64,000 bases of DNA from Emergomyces orientalis (taxonomy: Eukaryota > Ascomycota > Eurotiomycetes > Onygenales > Ajellomycetaceae). Positions 22,244 to 34,800 of the stretch are shown here, one piece after another (within the stretch, counting starts at the first letter, position 1; each line of letters starts with the position of its first letter). The translations under genes were made by a program, and so were the position numbers. The stretch is from assembly GCA_002110485.1 (NCBI GenBank), contig MOWL01000067.1, positions 1,798,001-1,862,000 on the forward strand, read 5' to 3'. The notes under the pieces were generated by a model. It saw only the letters and a list, made by a program, of their open reading frames with translations, was not told the DNA's origin and ran no database searches.

Positions 22244-22944
22244 AGGTGTTTTCGGAAATCTGTGTTGATTTGTAGTCTTATTGATTGTATATTTCCCTTT
22301 GGCTGGGCTGGTGACAGCACATTGGCATGAAAGTCTTTCTCCTTCTTTTTTTCTTTGACAATTCCAGGGCGCTACGTGACAGGATATATAACCTGAAAAA
22401 AAAATTAATAAATAAATAAAAAAGAAAAGAAAAGAAAAGAAAAGAAACGGATTTGAATTAGAAAGAGGAAGAAATATAACAAGAGGGGGGGGGAGGGGAA
22501 AGGTAAAAAAACAAAAAAGGAAGATGTAGAGTAGAGCTTGATTTGAAATTGAAATGAGCAAGAATAAAAAGAGAGGCAGGGGAATAGCTTTCAGTGGTTC
22601 AAAAACGTTGTTGGCTAGCCATGAAAGATTGTAAACGCGAAAATGAATTGAAATCGAATGAAATGAAAGTGGAAGAACAAACAGAAGGAGAGTCATTAAG
22701 TTAATTTTGAGCAAAAGTAGACATAACAAATTTTTATTTTCAAAACGTCACATGAAAGAAATGGAATGGAATGGGGGGGTTGAGATAATGTAAAGTTAAA
22801 GTGTTGCGGAGAAGGGAACACAAAACATGTAAGAATAGAAGAACAAAAGGCCATAGAAACAGAGAGAATCAGAGGAGAAGCAAAAATAAAAACAAAGAAA
22901 AAAAGAAAGAAAGAAAGAAACCATTACTCTTGATCTTTGACAAT

Positions 22945-23025
22945 AGAAGCAAAAAAAAAAAAAAAAAAAAAAAGAGAGAGAGAAGAAAAGGAGAAGAAAA
23001 GGAGAAGAAAAGGAGAAGAAAAGGA
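22945..23025 (+). repeat. Long homopurine tract
   Basis: A run of about 23 A is followed by GAGAGAGAG and four copies of a GAGAAGAAAAG-like unit, with no pyrimidine for about 75 bases. Such homopurine tracts can adopt triplex structures and are length-variable. Confidence 0.8.
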
Positions 23026-23316
23026 CTAGAACATAATGGGAAAACCAGCAAACAAAAAATAGAAATAACTAAAACAGAACCCTGGGCTAAATCAATTTAA
23101 AAAACAGACAAATCAATTAAATCAATCAAATTTTTCAATCTATAAGGTAACTTAGGATGTTTAATTGAAATTAAAAATGAGGTCCCATTCCCGTCCAGTC
23201 CCCATCACCTCGATCAAGATTAATGAAATAATTTTTTTTCACAAAAAAAAGAATAGAAAAAAAAAAGAAAAGAAAAGAAATTCGAATGCAAAATACTTTC
23301 TTCCTTCCTTTAATAT

Positions 23317-24486
23317 TCATGGCGGATGCTCCGCCCGAATCCGATCAAGCTCCTCAAACTTCCCCTTCGCCTCCTCAACCCATACCTCCAACTTCATCTC
23401 CCCAGCGTCCACCGTCCGGACGGGAACCGTCTTCGCCCGACCCCGCGAACCACGCCTACCATCTATCTCCCCGCCTCCTCCGTCCCTGGTCGTCGTGTTG
23501 TCGAAGGAATTGTCGTTGCTGGCATTGTTGGCGGTAGGATGCAGGTAGCCATTTGCATTATTATTGCTACCAACCCCCCCACTACTGCTATTGCTGCTGT
23601 TCAGGTCGACTTTACCCGGCTCAGCGGCGATCCAGAGCTGTTCCTCCTTGGTGACACCGGCGGGGCTGTCGGCGTTGTTGCGGAGGACGATGTGGAGGGT
23701 TGGTGTGTATTCCTCGTCGCGAGGGAGCGGGGTTAGGCGGGCACAGGCGGAGGCGAGTCTTGCTAGGACGGCTCGGAATTGGGCCTCAAGGTCGATGGGG
23801 TGGGGGCGGGGTTGGGGTTTTGGGGTTGATTGTTGTTGTTGCTGTTGTTGGTGTGGTGGTTGTTGTTGTTCTTGCGGTTGATGCCGTGTCGAGCCCTCTG
23901 CGGAAGTGGTAGAGGGGTTCTCGAATGGAGTGTTGACATCACCAGCAGGTACTTCTGGTATCTGGGTCATGTCGAAAGTGTATCTCTCAAGCGGGCGGTT
24001 TGTACGGGCGGAGAGAATGACGACGGAGACAGCCGCGACGGAGCATTTCAGCAGTTGGGCCTCCACGGCGGCACAGGCATCAGTTACCCAAGTGCAGACT
24101 TTGGGGTGTCTTGATTGTCTGACGGGGTGGTTAAAGTGGCGGACGGGGAGGAACGTTGGCTGGGGATAGATGGCCCGGAGATAGAGGATCTGGTGGATGC
24201 TGACAGCCAGGAACGAGGCGACCGAGGATGTCAGGGCTGCATACGTGTCTGGCAGCGGGGATGTGCGGTGATTGTGGGCGTGGTGGGCGTGGTTGTTGTT
24301 GGCATTGCTGGGGCTGTTGGTGGTTGTATTGGCGGTGCTACTGGTATAGGTGTGGCGGGTATTGGTATTAGGGGAGGGAGCTGGGGCACCAGAGCTGGCG
24401 GGTTGGGCACCGAGGGGGAAGCTGGAGGGGGCGGGAGAGAGACGGAGGTTGCAGTCACTGGCAATGCTGTTGTTGGACTGAGCCAT
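23317..24486 (-). CDS. REV7: Rev7/MAD2L2-like HORMA protein of DNA polymerase zeta
   Basis: Single-exon minus-strand gene of 389 residues. By family knowledge it is the accessory subunit of translesion polymerase zeta, binding Rev3 through its HORMA seat-belt. After an N-terminal Ser/Asn/His-rich tail of about 85 residues, the HORMA core is clear: SVASFLAVSIHQILYLRAIY, FNHPVRQSRHPKVCTWV, LLKCSVAAVSVVILS and ERYTFDM. It resumes after a Gln/Pro-rich insert at about residues 205-225 with DLEAQFRAVLARLASACARL, TLHIVLRNN and EEQLWIAAEP. A second long Asn/Ser/Gly-rich insert precedes the closing strands (KTVPVRTVDAGEMKLEVWVE). Family members without these inserts are about 200-250 residues, so the length reflects low-complexity insertions. 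The core retains the fold elements, so it is probably functional. Confidence 0.83.
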   Translation of the reverse strand: MAQSNNSIASDCNLRLSPAPSSFPLGAQPASSGAPAPSPNTNTRHTYTSSTANTTTNSPSNANNNHAHHAHNHRTSPLPDTYAALTSSVASFLAVSIHQILYLRAIYPQPTFLPVRHFNHPVRQSRHPKVCTWVTDACAAVEAQLLKCSVAAVSVVILSARTNRPLERYTFDMTQIPEVPAGDVNTPFENPSTTSAEGSTRHQPQEQQQPPHQQQQQQQSTPKPQPRPHPIDLEAQFRAVLARLASACARLTPLPRDEEYTPTLHIVLRNNADSPAGVTKEEQLWIAAEPGKVDLNSSNSSSGGVGSNNNANGYLHPTANNASNDNSFDNTTTRDGGGGEIDGRRGSRGRAKTVPVRTVDAGEMKLEVWVEEAKGKFEELDRIRAEHPP

Positions 24487-24822
24487 GGCATGGGGGGTTA
24501 TTTAGGTTATTTAGTAGTAGCAGTAGGTATTTTATTTTTTGAGGCGCTGAAGGACGTCAGGGCGTTAAGGTGTTACGACAGCAGCACTGAGAACAAGAAC
24601 AACAACGACAACGACGACGACAGGAATCGGAGTAGCGGTGGTTGTGCAAAAGAAGCGGGATAGTTGATTCGGCCTGTCGTTGAGCCCTAGTATTAACCAT
24701 GTCTCGAGGGGGACGTTGTGTAGAAACTGGATATGATTCCCGAAAGCGATATAGGATAATATATCTATATATGGGTGGGATGTCGGATGGGATGGGGTCA
24801 GATAATCCGGGTGGGTGAGGGG

Positions 24823-24864
<42 letters not shown>

Positions 24865-26800
24865 CCGTCTGTCTGGGTGTATGTTTTCAATGATGTCTAG
24901 GTAGAGTCTACGGTAGGTAGCAGAGCAGCAGGTGGCAGGCAGTAGTAAGTCGTAGCAGTATATATAGGTGGGTAGGTAGACAATGGAGGGTAGAGGAGGT
25001 CAAACGAGAGATAGCAGAGCCAACATGAGATGAAGACCTCTATAGCGAGAGAACAAACGACACTAAGAGTGTGAGGACTCACTCACTCACAACCGTGTTG
25101 TGTTGAAGCAGTGGAAGTGATCAGAACAAAACAGAAGAGAAAAGGAAAAGAGAAGAAAGGAACAGGCAGGAAATGCGAAAGAAACAACACAAGCAGAATA
25201 AGAGATGAGGAGAGAGAGAGGGAGAAACAAGGAGTTGTCAAGCTGAAGGAGAAAAAAGTAAAATAGAAAGAAAAAGGAAAAAAAGCAAAAGAAACAACCA
25301 ACGACAAGAAGAAGCAAAAGAAGGAAGAAGAATTTCAATTTTCCTGTAGTACTCTTTTTTTCTTCTTCTTTTGCTGCCCAAAAGTTCTGATGCTGCATTC
25401 TGTGTCTGCATCGACTCCTGCACTGCGGTATCAGATGTATAATAACTCCGTACTACAGCTGGGGAAGGCGCAACTACGGGCGGCACAGGAGGTATTAATT
25501 AGTACTTGGCATCTGTTTCTCCGCTATTATTTATTCTGCGTGGAATGGAGAAGAGAAAATAAACGATACTACTTATGTAGATCCTAATCAGTATTCTCAG
25601 GCAAATACAATCCCTTCATCTTTGAATAAAACTACTATCTCGGCTCATTCAATTGTCGTTCGTCGTCAAGCCAAAGTATGGAAATAAATCCCACTTCAAA
25701 ACAATTTAATAAATAACTTAGCTTCTTGGATTCAATAAATAGGCTGCACCTAGGGATAAGCCTTTCAATTCCTCCCCAATATAAGCACTCCCCTTTTCAC
25801 TTTTCCAACTCACCGTCTAATGACTCTGTACTCCGTACTGCGTAAAACATATCAGGTCTGACCTGACCACCAGCCACTAGCTACTTCAGCTATTCAATAA
25901 GCCGCCGTTTACGTGGCTGTTGCACCTGCATCTGCGGGGATCCTCCTCCATGAGGCTATGACCGAGCTGGCTTCATCCAATACTTATTCTGCAATAATAA
26001 TTGCACCCAGAAGCATGGATTCAAGAAAAGAGAGTCTGGGGCATCTATATACTCGTATATACTGTACAGTACAATACTTCCGCATGCACATCTACTGTAC
26101 ATGTATGTATGTACATGTATATGCACTAAGCAACCATTCCAGAATTGTGTTTTTTTTCAGTATATTCTTGATATAAATCAAGCAAGTTTTCCTCATCTTC
26201 TTTCTCTCTTTTTGGGGTCTCACAAGTTAAGTTAGTTTTCCTCTCCAGGTTGGGCATGTCATAACTGCCTGGGTACTGTGAAGGGTCAAGTGGTGGACAG
26301 ACATGAAACATAGGTATACCTCTAGGTAAGAGAAATATTTTTGGGGAACATTACATATCCATGGATCCGATGATCTGATCCAATTGACTTCTCACAGAAT
26401 GTTTTGATGTGTCTGGTTAAAATATATATATATATATGGTTTGCTTAGGCGCTCTTCTTCCCAAGTTTTTTTCTATCTAGAGGTCCTTACCATTCCAACC
26501 CGTAACCATACCTGGTACGCATTACCCCGCTGTACCGTAATGCCCCCACCAAAATTAGTGACCAGGGCGTGTAATTTTGATATCGTCATGTCAGGAGTTT
26601 ACGATACGCGATTTTCCCTATCCCAATTCAGGGGAAACACCAGGATTACTGCGTAAATAAATATTCACGAACATTTCAACACTTCAACACTCCAACGCTC
26701 CAACATCCCCCCTCAATCCCCCCTCATCCACCTCCACCAACAAGACGGAATAAAGATTAAATCCAACAATATCCATTACAGCCTGGTGCCAGATCCAACA
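24487..26800. promoter_or_regulatory. Divergent intergenic region of REV7 and KAP114
   Basis: About 2.3 kb. It contains a (CTGT)n microsatellite at 24823-24876, a purine-rich stretch at about 25100-25345 (pyrimidine-rich on the Rev7 coding strand, as in fungal leaders), and the string TACTCCGTA at 25829-25837 with a one-mismatch copy at 25444-25452. ACTGTACAGTAC lies at about 26061-26072. No convincing gene is present. Confidence 0.5.
24823..24876 (+). repeat. (CTGT)n microsatellite
   Basis: About thirteen CTGT units with two CCGT variants, about 340 bases upstream of the Rev7 start on the opposite strand. Confidence 0.9.
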
Positions 26801-29800
26801 ATGGAGCAAGAGCTCCTCCAGCTGCTGGCAGACACCCAATCCCCAGCCCCCGCAACGCGCAATACCGCCGAAGTCCAAATCCTAACCCTCTACACAAACG
26901 AAAACTTCCCTCTTTCACTGGCCTCCATCGCCTCCCACAAGTCCGTCCCGATCCCTCTTCGCCAATCCGCCCTGCTTGTCCTGCGCACCTTCGTGCTCGC
27001 AGCATGGTCCCCGCAACTCGAAGAGTTCAAGGGCCAAGTGCTCGTCAACGACGCGAATAAGGCACACTTGCGCCGCGTCCTGCTCGATCTAGCCACCTCT
27101 GCAGATACTGAGGAGCGTAGAGTGAAATCATCCGCTAGCTATGTCGTTAGCAAGATCGCCAGCGCTGATTTTCCGGAAGAGTGGCCCGAGCTGCTGCCCA
27201 GTCTGCTGCAGATCATCCCGAATAGCAGCGATGTGCAGCTACACGGCGCGCTGAGGGTGTTGTCCGACCTTGTCGAAAGTGGGTTTAGTGAGGAGCAGTT
27301 TTTCACCGTTGCGAGGGAGCTGGTGTCGACTGTCTTTGCCGTCGCGACGAATCCGGCTAGAAAACCCGCGCTGCGTGCGCTGGCTGTGTCGGTTTTTCGG
27401 GCGTGTTTTGACACGTTGGAAATGGTCATTGAGCAGCATAGGGTGGCTGTTAAGCAGTTTTTGGATGAGGCGTTGAATGGTTGGTCGCCGTTTTTCCTTG
27501 CGACGATGAAGGAGCCGCTCCCTGCGGCCCCGAGTGAGGAGGAGGAGGCTGGGGATGGACCTGGGCCGGAGGAGTGGAAGGGGGTGATTGCGTTGAAGTT
27601 GCAGGTTGTAAAGGTATTGCCAGTTGCTTCTTCCTTTATCTTCTATCCGATATGTAATATTTTTTATATTGGGGCTCTGCTAATGTGGATGGCATTTTTC
27701 TTGTTGCTCAAGACATTGATGAAAATCCGCGCTGTATTCCCGGCGCTACTCACGCCGCAGAGCACCTTGCTTTTCAGCACCGTTTGGACCGAACTATCCA
27801 CCATCCAGAGTGCATATCAGGAACTATTTATTTTTGATGAGAGACAAGGGCGATTGGAGGATGCCGATGGCCTGCCGTATACACTCGATTACTTAGTCCT
27901 TGAAGAATTGGACCTGATGCAAGCATTGCTCAGAGCACCCCCTGTTAAAGCGGAGCTACAGAGCCAATTACAGGCGGCAGGGAGCGCTGCAAGTACTTCT
28001 AGCTGGCTTCCAGAAGTCATGAAACTAGTTGTGTCCTATGCACAAATTACGACTGAGGAGGAAGGGCTGTGGGATATCGATGTTAATCTGTTCCTGTCGG
28101 AGGAAACGTCACTCACGGCCAATTACACGCCCCGTGCTTGTGGAGGGGATCTGGTCATTAAACTTGGTGAATGGATTAAGGGGACTACGGTCGATGGATT
28201 GCTTGCTTATACTAATGCCCTTTTCTCGGATTCGACCTCGTCGTATGTTGCTTATGTTCTCCCGGTTTGGTTTCTATATATATATATATACACATTTCAT
28301 TTTGCTGACATGTCTCTACAGGTGGAAACTACGCGAAGCTGCTCTTTTTATCCTCACTCAGCTCCTCCGCGACTTCAACGACGTAGACCAGCAGATTTCC
28401 CTAGAGGCGGCCAATGGATGCAATGAGTTTGTTCGCTTCTGCATGGCACAAGAAGATATATTCCTTCGAGCCCGTGGCTACCTCGTTTCGGGTATAATTG
28501 CGAAGACCGCTGGTGAAGGATTTCACCGGACAGCGCAGTCATACCTCGAGGCCTCCATCAAGGCCATCACGGAAGACCCGTCAGAAGTCGTTCAAGTCTC
28601 ATGCATCAGAGTTTTGCAGGATTTCCTCCCCGCACTCCCATCTTCTATGACAAAACCCTTGCAAATCCCCGTCATCACTACCTTGTCGGATTTCGTCTCC
28701 TCCCGCGACTTGCGAGAAATGTTAGACAGCGACGATCTTAAATTTACCTTACTAGATACCCTTCGCGATGCGATCATGGTCGACCCCAGTGTTGTCATCT
28801 CGTCCATTGCCCTCGACGTTCTTTTCAACATCGCCAGTAACGGGGCGAGCAACTTCCAGCTGGCCACGATAGTCACAGAGACCTTTGAAGATGTTGTCCA
28901 GTACATTTCTCAGCAGGGACCGGATGCATACATCCGCCTTTGCGAAAAGGTGCTACCGTCTTTAACCGGCGCAATCGACGTTGGAAACATGACGCAAGAA
29001 AACGCCCTCACAACACTAGCCGCAGACCTCCTCCGCGCCCTGACCGAATACGGCCTCGAACCCCTCCCACAGGGTTTAGTAGCGACAATAATGCCCAAAC
29101 TCAACCGCCTCCTCCTCAGCTCGATTGAAGGCAGCCTCCTCCCCGCCGCCACCATCGCCGTGAAAAATATGCTCCAACACGACTCCGCCCAATTCCTAAG
29201 CTGGCAAGATCCGCAAACAGGCAAGGGCGCCGTCGAAGTCGTCCTGATCATCATCGACCACCTCCTCAGCCAATCCGTCGACGACAACGCAGCCGAAGAA
29301 GTCGGCGGCCTCGCCGCTGAATTGGTCGAGAAAGCCGGTTCGGAGAAGCTGGGACCCTACCTAACCCAACTCCTCCACGCTGTCGCCCACCGCCTCGCCA
29401 CGGCGCAAAAAGCACAATTCATCCAATCGCTAATCCTCGTCTTCGCACGGTTATCTCTAATCAGCGCGCGCGAGGTGGTTGATTTCCTCTCCACGCTGAC
29501 CATCGACGGCCAATCCGGGCTCGCGGTGGTCTTCTCCAAGTGGCTGGAGAACAGCATAACCTTCGCCGGCTACGACGAGATACGGCAGAACGTCATTGCG
29601 CTGTCAAAGATTTATCAACTGGATGACCCGCGCGTGGCGCAGGTGCAGGTTAAGGGGGAGCTGATTATTCAGGACACGGGCCGGATAAAGACGCGGTCAC
29701 AGGCGCGTAGGGATCCGGATCAGTATACCATTGTCTCTGCGCCGTTGAAGATTGTTAAAGTCCTTGCTGAGGAACTTGTGTCTGCGACGGGGAATCGGGA

Positions 29801-30158
29801 TATGGATGCTGCCGCTGCGGCTGCGGTGGCTGGGGGTGCAGGTGTGGGACAAGCTGGGGCAGGATCGGGATCACTAGATGAAGCGGACAGCGATGATGAG
29901 AATGATGATTGGGAAGACGTTTCGGGGCCTGGAAACGTGCTTGATCTTGGTTTGGGGATTACGAAGCAGGAACTTATGGGGTATTTGGGTGAAGATGGCG
30001 GCGGGGTTGGGGTTGGGGGGACGAGGCAGAGGGATGATGAGACGTTGGCGTATTTGATGGGGTTTTTTAGGGAGGTTGCGCCTACGCCGAGGTTCCAGGA
30101 GTTGTTTGTGTTGTTGAGTGCGAGGGAGCAGGAGGCGTTGAGGAGTTTGGGGCAGTAG
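26801..30158 (+). CDS. KAP114: Importin-beta family receptor Kap114 / importin-9
   Basis: Nuclear import receptor that in yeast carries TBP and histone H2A-H2B (family knowledge). The first ATG is 26801 (GTG at 26786 is not a likely start). Exons are 26801-27613, 27713-28242 and 28322-30158, giving 1059 residues. The N-terminus is an importin-beta N-terminal domain (ATRNTAEVQILTLY, PIPLRQSALLVLRTFV) followed by HEAT repeats throughout (VLSDLVESGFSEEQFF, LREAALFILTQLL, VVQVSCIRVLQDFLPAL). An acidic segment SDDENDDWEDV near residue 970 sits in the last quarter, matching the acidic C-terminal loop of importin-9 proteins, and the end GFFREVAPTPRFQELF is family-like. Exon 2 begins with TLMKIRAVFPALL and joins phase 0. 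Intron 2 carries an (AT)n run. The protein is full length. Confidence 0.9.
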
Positions 30159-31832
30159 AAAGGGCCTTTTTTTATTATTATTTTTTTTAATTTAGTGAAC
30201 GGGATTGGGGGTAGGGAGTGGGTTGATTCGTTGGGTACGACGTTCGACCCCGAGAACATATGCACGTGAAAGGGGGAGCAAGCATCTTTCTCATGGGACG
30301 ACGAATGGGCTATTTTGCTCTTTATGATGAATGAATTTAGAATACACAGAAGACCCCTTTTTTTTTCTTCTTGAGATGTTTGGCTTTAGAATGTGAAGGA
30401 ATGAAAATGGGTTCCTTTTTTTTTTTTTTTTTTTTTTTTTGACGGCCAGAACCTTTTTCTTTTCTTCTTTCCTCCTTCTTCTTCTTTTTGAGCCTTTCTT
30501 TTTTTTTATTTATTTAAAAAAAAAGGCTTTGATGGATTTACGGGACTCTTTTTACCCTTCTCCTCTTACATTTTGCATTGAAGGGTGTGTGCTGTGGATA
30601 CGGAGGAGATAGGGATGCTGGCTTCTACGACAGTTAACCTCAAATTTGATTGAGTTGATACATACATGTACAGTACATGTACATCCACAATGCAGATAGG
30701 TATCGCTACCAGGAGTTTATGAGACTGTATTTCTCCACTCTTCAGGACCTGAATAAGATAGGGGCCAAGTTGCCCAGCACAGGCCAGATACTTAAAAACG
30801 CTGAAACTTACCACACAACAGTGTACAGTAAGTTACAGTACAGTAGTTAGTTACCGGATGGACCATTAGTCAGCCAAAAGATTTCTTTGTCATTTGCCAT
30901 CTTTGAACAGGCGTCTATCAAACAGAATAATTCAGCCCAAACGCCCAAAGCCAACGAACTGCTTGAAATTCTCTCCACCTTCTTGTTGTTGTGTCTCTTT
31001 TTCAATATATATACAGAGATCTATATCCACACTCCATTCCCTGTGCTTGTGAGTTTCGGGACTCCCATCTTCCCAGCGCTATCTCTCTCCATCTCTCTGT
31101 CCGTTTGCCTGTGATTGGTATTTCATCAGCCCCTCCATATCTAGTACCTACCCATCTGCCCCTCTCCCCGTATTTCCTGTCTTCATCCCAACCCTTAACC
31201 CGACACTGCACAACTCCGCCACAACCCTAACCACCATCAACAGCAGCAACAACAACTAACTGCAACCTTTTTGTTGTCTGAAAGGAAAGCCTTGTTTGCC
31301 GAGAACAAGGCTTTCACCCTCCTGCCAACCTTCACAATTCAATCTCACGCTGACATTCCGGAGCGGACTGGGAAGCTGGGTAAACGCAAAGCTTCCGCAG
31401 CTGAAGAAGATTCAGAGCAGCAGCAATATACACTCCAGCAACACCCTGAGAAGAAGATTTCAAAGGTATGTTGTATGACCTAGATATATAGTTTAGCGTT
31501 GAAGGTTTCTTATTTTCTGTGATTCGATGGGGTGGTGCCGGGGAAATTCTTTTTTTGAAACAAATGAATTAAGGCCTTTCGGGAACAGCGGTGGTACTTC
31601 TTTTTCAACCACCTGTGACTGTGACTGCGCCGCTCGTTGCCTAAAGATTTTGCTATTCAATTTTTATGCAGTGCTCTCCGGAGTTATAAAAGAAGCCTGT
31701 TTCGCACCCAGTATTTTACCGACATCCCTCGACTTAATTCTGTTCTTCCTTTTTTGCGTCTTGTTTCTCTCGCTCTATTTCGATGCCAAACCCAGCTAAC
31801 TCGACACGATAACCACGAACCAGAACGGCACA
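30159..31832. other. Intergenic region and leader of UBA1
   Basis: About 1.7 kb. It has several T-runs, including about 23 T at 30417-30440, and palindromic GTACAGTAC-type strings at about 30660-30682 and 30826-30842. From 31199 to 31465 the + strand is open without an ATG in a frame that could splice in phase to UBA1; it contains KRKASAAEED. This is treated as leader here and discussed as a finding. Confidence 0.5.
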
Positions 31833-34800
31833 ATGCAGAGCAGCCCGCAAGAGATCGTGGACATGTCCACGCACCCCGAGATCGATGAATCGTTGTATAG
31901 TCGGCAACTGTAAGAGAACCTGCTACCCCTCCCCTCCTGAACAGCTGGCTTTTTGTTTGAAATGGATGGTAACTTATGAAATCGACCCGACCCAGATACG
32001 TCCTTGGCCATGAAGCTATGAAACGGATGGGAACTTCAAATGTCCTCATCGTCGGGCTTAAGGGTTTAGGTGCTGAGATCGGTATGTTAATACAATATCT
32101 TAATTATTATATGGTGTGCTCTGTTGATTAACTGCTATATTTCGACAGCTAAAAATATCGCCCTTGCCGGTGTCAAATCCCTCACTCTCCACGACCCTAC
32201 CCCTGTCTCCATTTCAGATTTGTCCTCTCAGTTTTTCCTTAGCCCACAAGATGTTGGCAAGTCCCGCGCCGAAGCCACTGCCCCTCGCGTCGCAGAATTA
32301 AATGCATACACACCCGTCACCGTTCACGGCTCGCAAAACCTGCCGGACGATTTATCCCAGCTCAACAAGTACCAGGTTGTTGTTCTAACAGCCACGCCGC
32401 TGCGGGACCAGCTGGCTATTGCTGAGTATTGCCACAAGAATAAAATTTTTGTCATTATTACGGATACCTTCGGTTTGTTTGGCTACATCTTCACCGACTT
32501 TGGTGAAAATTTCACAGTAGTAGACGCGACTGGAGAGGAACCCACAAGTGGAATTGTTGCTGGAATCAACGAAGAAGGTTTGGTGTCCGCTTCTGATGAG
32601 ACTAGACATGGCCTAGGAGAGGACGACTATGTTACTTTTACTGAGGTTAAGGGTATGGAGAAACTGAATAACTGTGAGCCACGTAAAGTCGACATAAAGG
32701 GCCCATATACCTTCTCAATTGGGGATGTCTCTGGACTGGGGACTTATCAAAGTGGTGGTATCTTCACTCAGGTCAAAATGCCCAAGACACTTAACTTCAA
32801 GTCCTTCGAGCAACAGCTCAAAGATCCGGAAATTCTCATCACCGATTTCATGAAGATGGACCGACCTGCCAAGGTCCATCTTGGTGTCCAAGCGCTCCAC
32901 AAGTTTGCAGAGACTCATGGTGGCAAATTCCCCCGACCTCACAACGAGAGCGATGCTCAGGAGGTCATCAAGATTGCGTCTGGCATTGGAGGCGAAGTTG
33001 ATGAAGATATCCTCAGGGAACTTAGCTACCAAGCACAGGGAGATTTGAGTCCAATGGCAGCTTTCTTCGGTGGCCTTGCTGCACAAGAAGTCTTGAAAGC
33101 TGTCTCAGGCAAGTTCCATCCCGTAGTTCAGTGGTACTATTTTGACTCTCTTGAATCCCTCCCCGCGTCGGTCACTCGATCTGAAGAAGAATGTGCACCG
33201 ACGGGTATTCGATATGATGGTCAGATTGCAGTATTTGGAAAATCCTTCCAGAAGAAAATTTCGGAAGTCAAGGAGTTCCTTGTTGGTTCTGGTGCAATTG
33301 GTTGCGAGATGCTGAAGAACTGGGCAATGATTGGTCTTGCTACCGGCGAGAATGGTAAGATCACGGTCACGGATATGGACCAAATCGAAACAAGCAATCT
33401 GAACCGACAGTTTCTGTTCCGCCCTAAGGATGTTGGCCAGTTGAAGAGTGACACTGCCGCAAGGGCTGTACAAGCGATGAACCCTGACCTTCAGGGTAAA
33501 ATCGTGTCCTTACGAGAGCGTGTTGGCGCAGACACTGAACATATTTTCAACGAAGATTTCTGGGAGGAGCTAGATGGAGTTACCAATGCTCTGGATAATG
33601 TTGAAGCGCGAACATATATTGATCGACGATGTGTGTTTTTCCAAAAGCCACTGCTTGAGAGTGGAACGCTGGGAACCAAGGGAAATACCCAGGTTATCCT
33701 TCCTTGGCTCACAGAGTCATACTCTAGCTCCCAGGACCCTCCTGAACAATCATTCCCGATGTGTACGTTGAGGAGTTTCCCGAACCGAATAGAGCACACG
33801 ATTGCATGGGCGCGAGAACTCTTCCAGACATGCTTTGTCGGGCCTCCCGAATCCGTAAATCTATACCTTAGCCAGCCAGACTACATCAAAACGACCCTGA
33901 AGCAGTCTGGCAATGAGAAACAGACGCTGGAAATTCTCCGCAATTTCCTGGTCACGGAGAAGCCTCTCAGCTTCGACGACTGCATCGTCTGGGCCCGCCA
34001 CCAGTTCGAGGCCAACTTCAACAACGCGATCCAACAGCTCTTATATAACTTCCCTAGAGATTCTGTTACATCTAGCGGAACCCCTTTTTGGTCAGGCCCC
34101 AAGCGTGCACCTACCCCATTAAAATTTGATCCTACGAATCCTACGCACTTTTCTTTTATTGTTGCCGCTGCAAACCTCCACGCCTATAACTACGGGATTA
34201 AGAATCCTGGGGCGGATAAGGGCTATTATCGGAAAGTTCTGGATGACATGATCGTCCCCGAATTTACGCCCAGTTCCGGTGTCAAGATCCAAGCTAATGA
34301 CAATGAACCCGACCCCAACGCGCAGTCAGGTTTCACTGACGAAGAGGAACTCCGGCGTCTCATTGCTGCCCTCCCATCACCAAAATCTCTAGCCGGATTC
34401 CAATTAGAACCTGTTGCATTCGAGAAGGACGATGATAGCAACCATCACATTGACTTCATCACAGCTTCCAGCAACCTGCGCGCCGCAAACTACGACATCC
34501 AGCAGGCAGACCGACACAAAACCAAGTTCATCGCCGGCAAGATCATTCCCGCCATCGCCACCACAACAGCATTGGTGACCGGTCTAGTTATCCTCGAACT
34601 ATACAAGATCATCGACGGTAAACCGCACGCGGAGCAATACAAGAACAGCTTCGTTAACCTCGCTCTGCCATTTTTCAGCTTCATCGACCCGATTGCGAGT
34701 CCCATGGACAAGTACCATCACAAGGGCCGCGAGATCTGGTTCCACAAGCTTTGGGATCGCTTCGAAGCGGATGATGTGGTGCTCAAGGACTTCTTGAAGA

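Larger units (their letters stand above)
21205..23316. other. AT- and purine-rich intergenic region
   Basis: About 2.1 kb between the 3' ends of the convergent RBR ligase and Rev7 genes. It is dense in low-complexity sequence: A-tracts near 21890-21910, an (AAAAG)n run at 22421-22447, a C run joined to a GC palindrome at 22222-22243, and a long pure-purine tract at 22945-23025. Open frames here are Lys/Arg/Glu- or Phe/Leu-rich translations of these tracts and are not credible genes. Confidence 0.6.

Noticed and set aside
22148..22729. 193-codon minus-strand frame
   Set aside because: It is a Phe/Leu-rich reading of A/T tracts, without conserved motif, in a repeat-rich spacer.
24823..24876. 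Short tandem repeat resembling an array
   Set aside because: It is a simple CTGT microsatellite without spacers and is not a CRISPR array.
29720..30265. 181-codon minus-strand frame at the end of KAP114
   Set aside because: It is antisense to the conserved acidic C-terminus of the importin and is Ser/Pro-rich low complexity.
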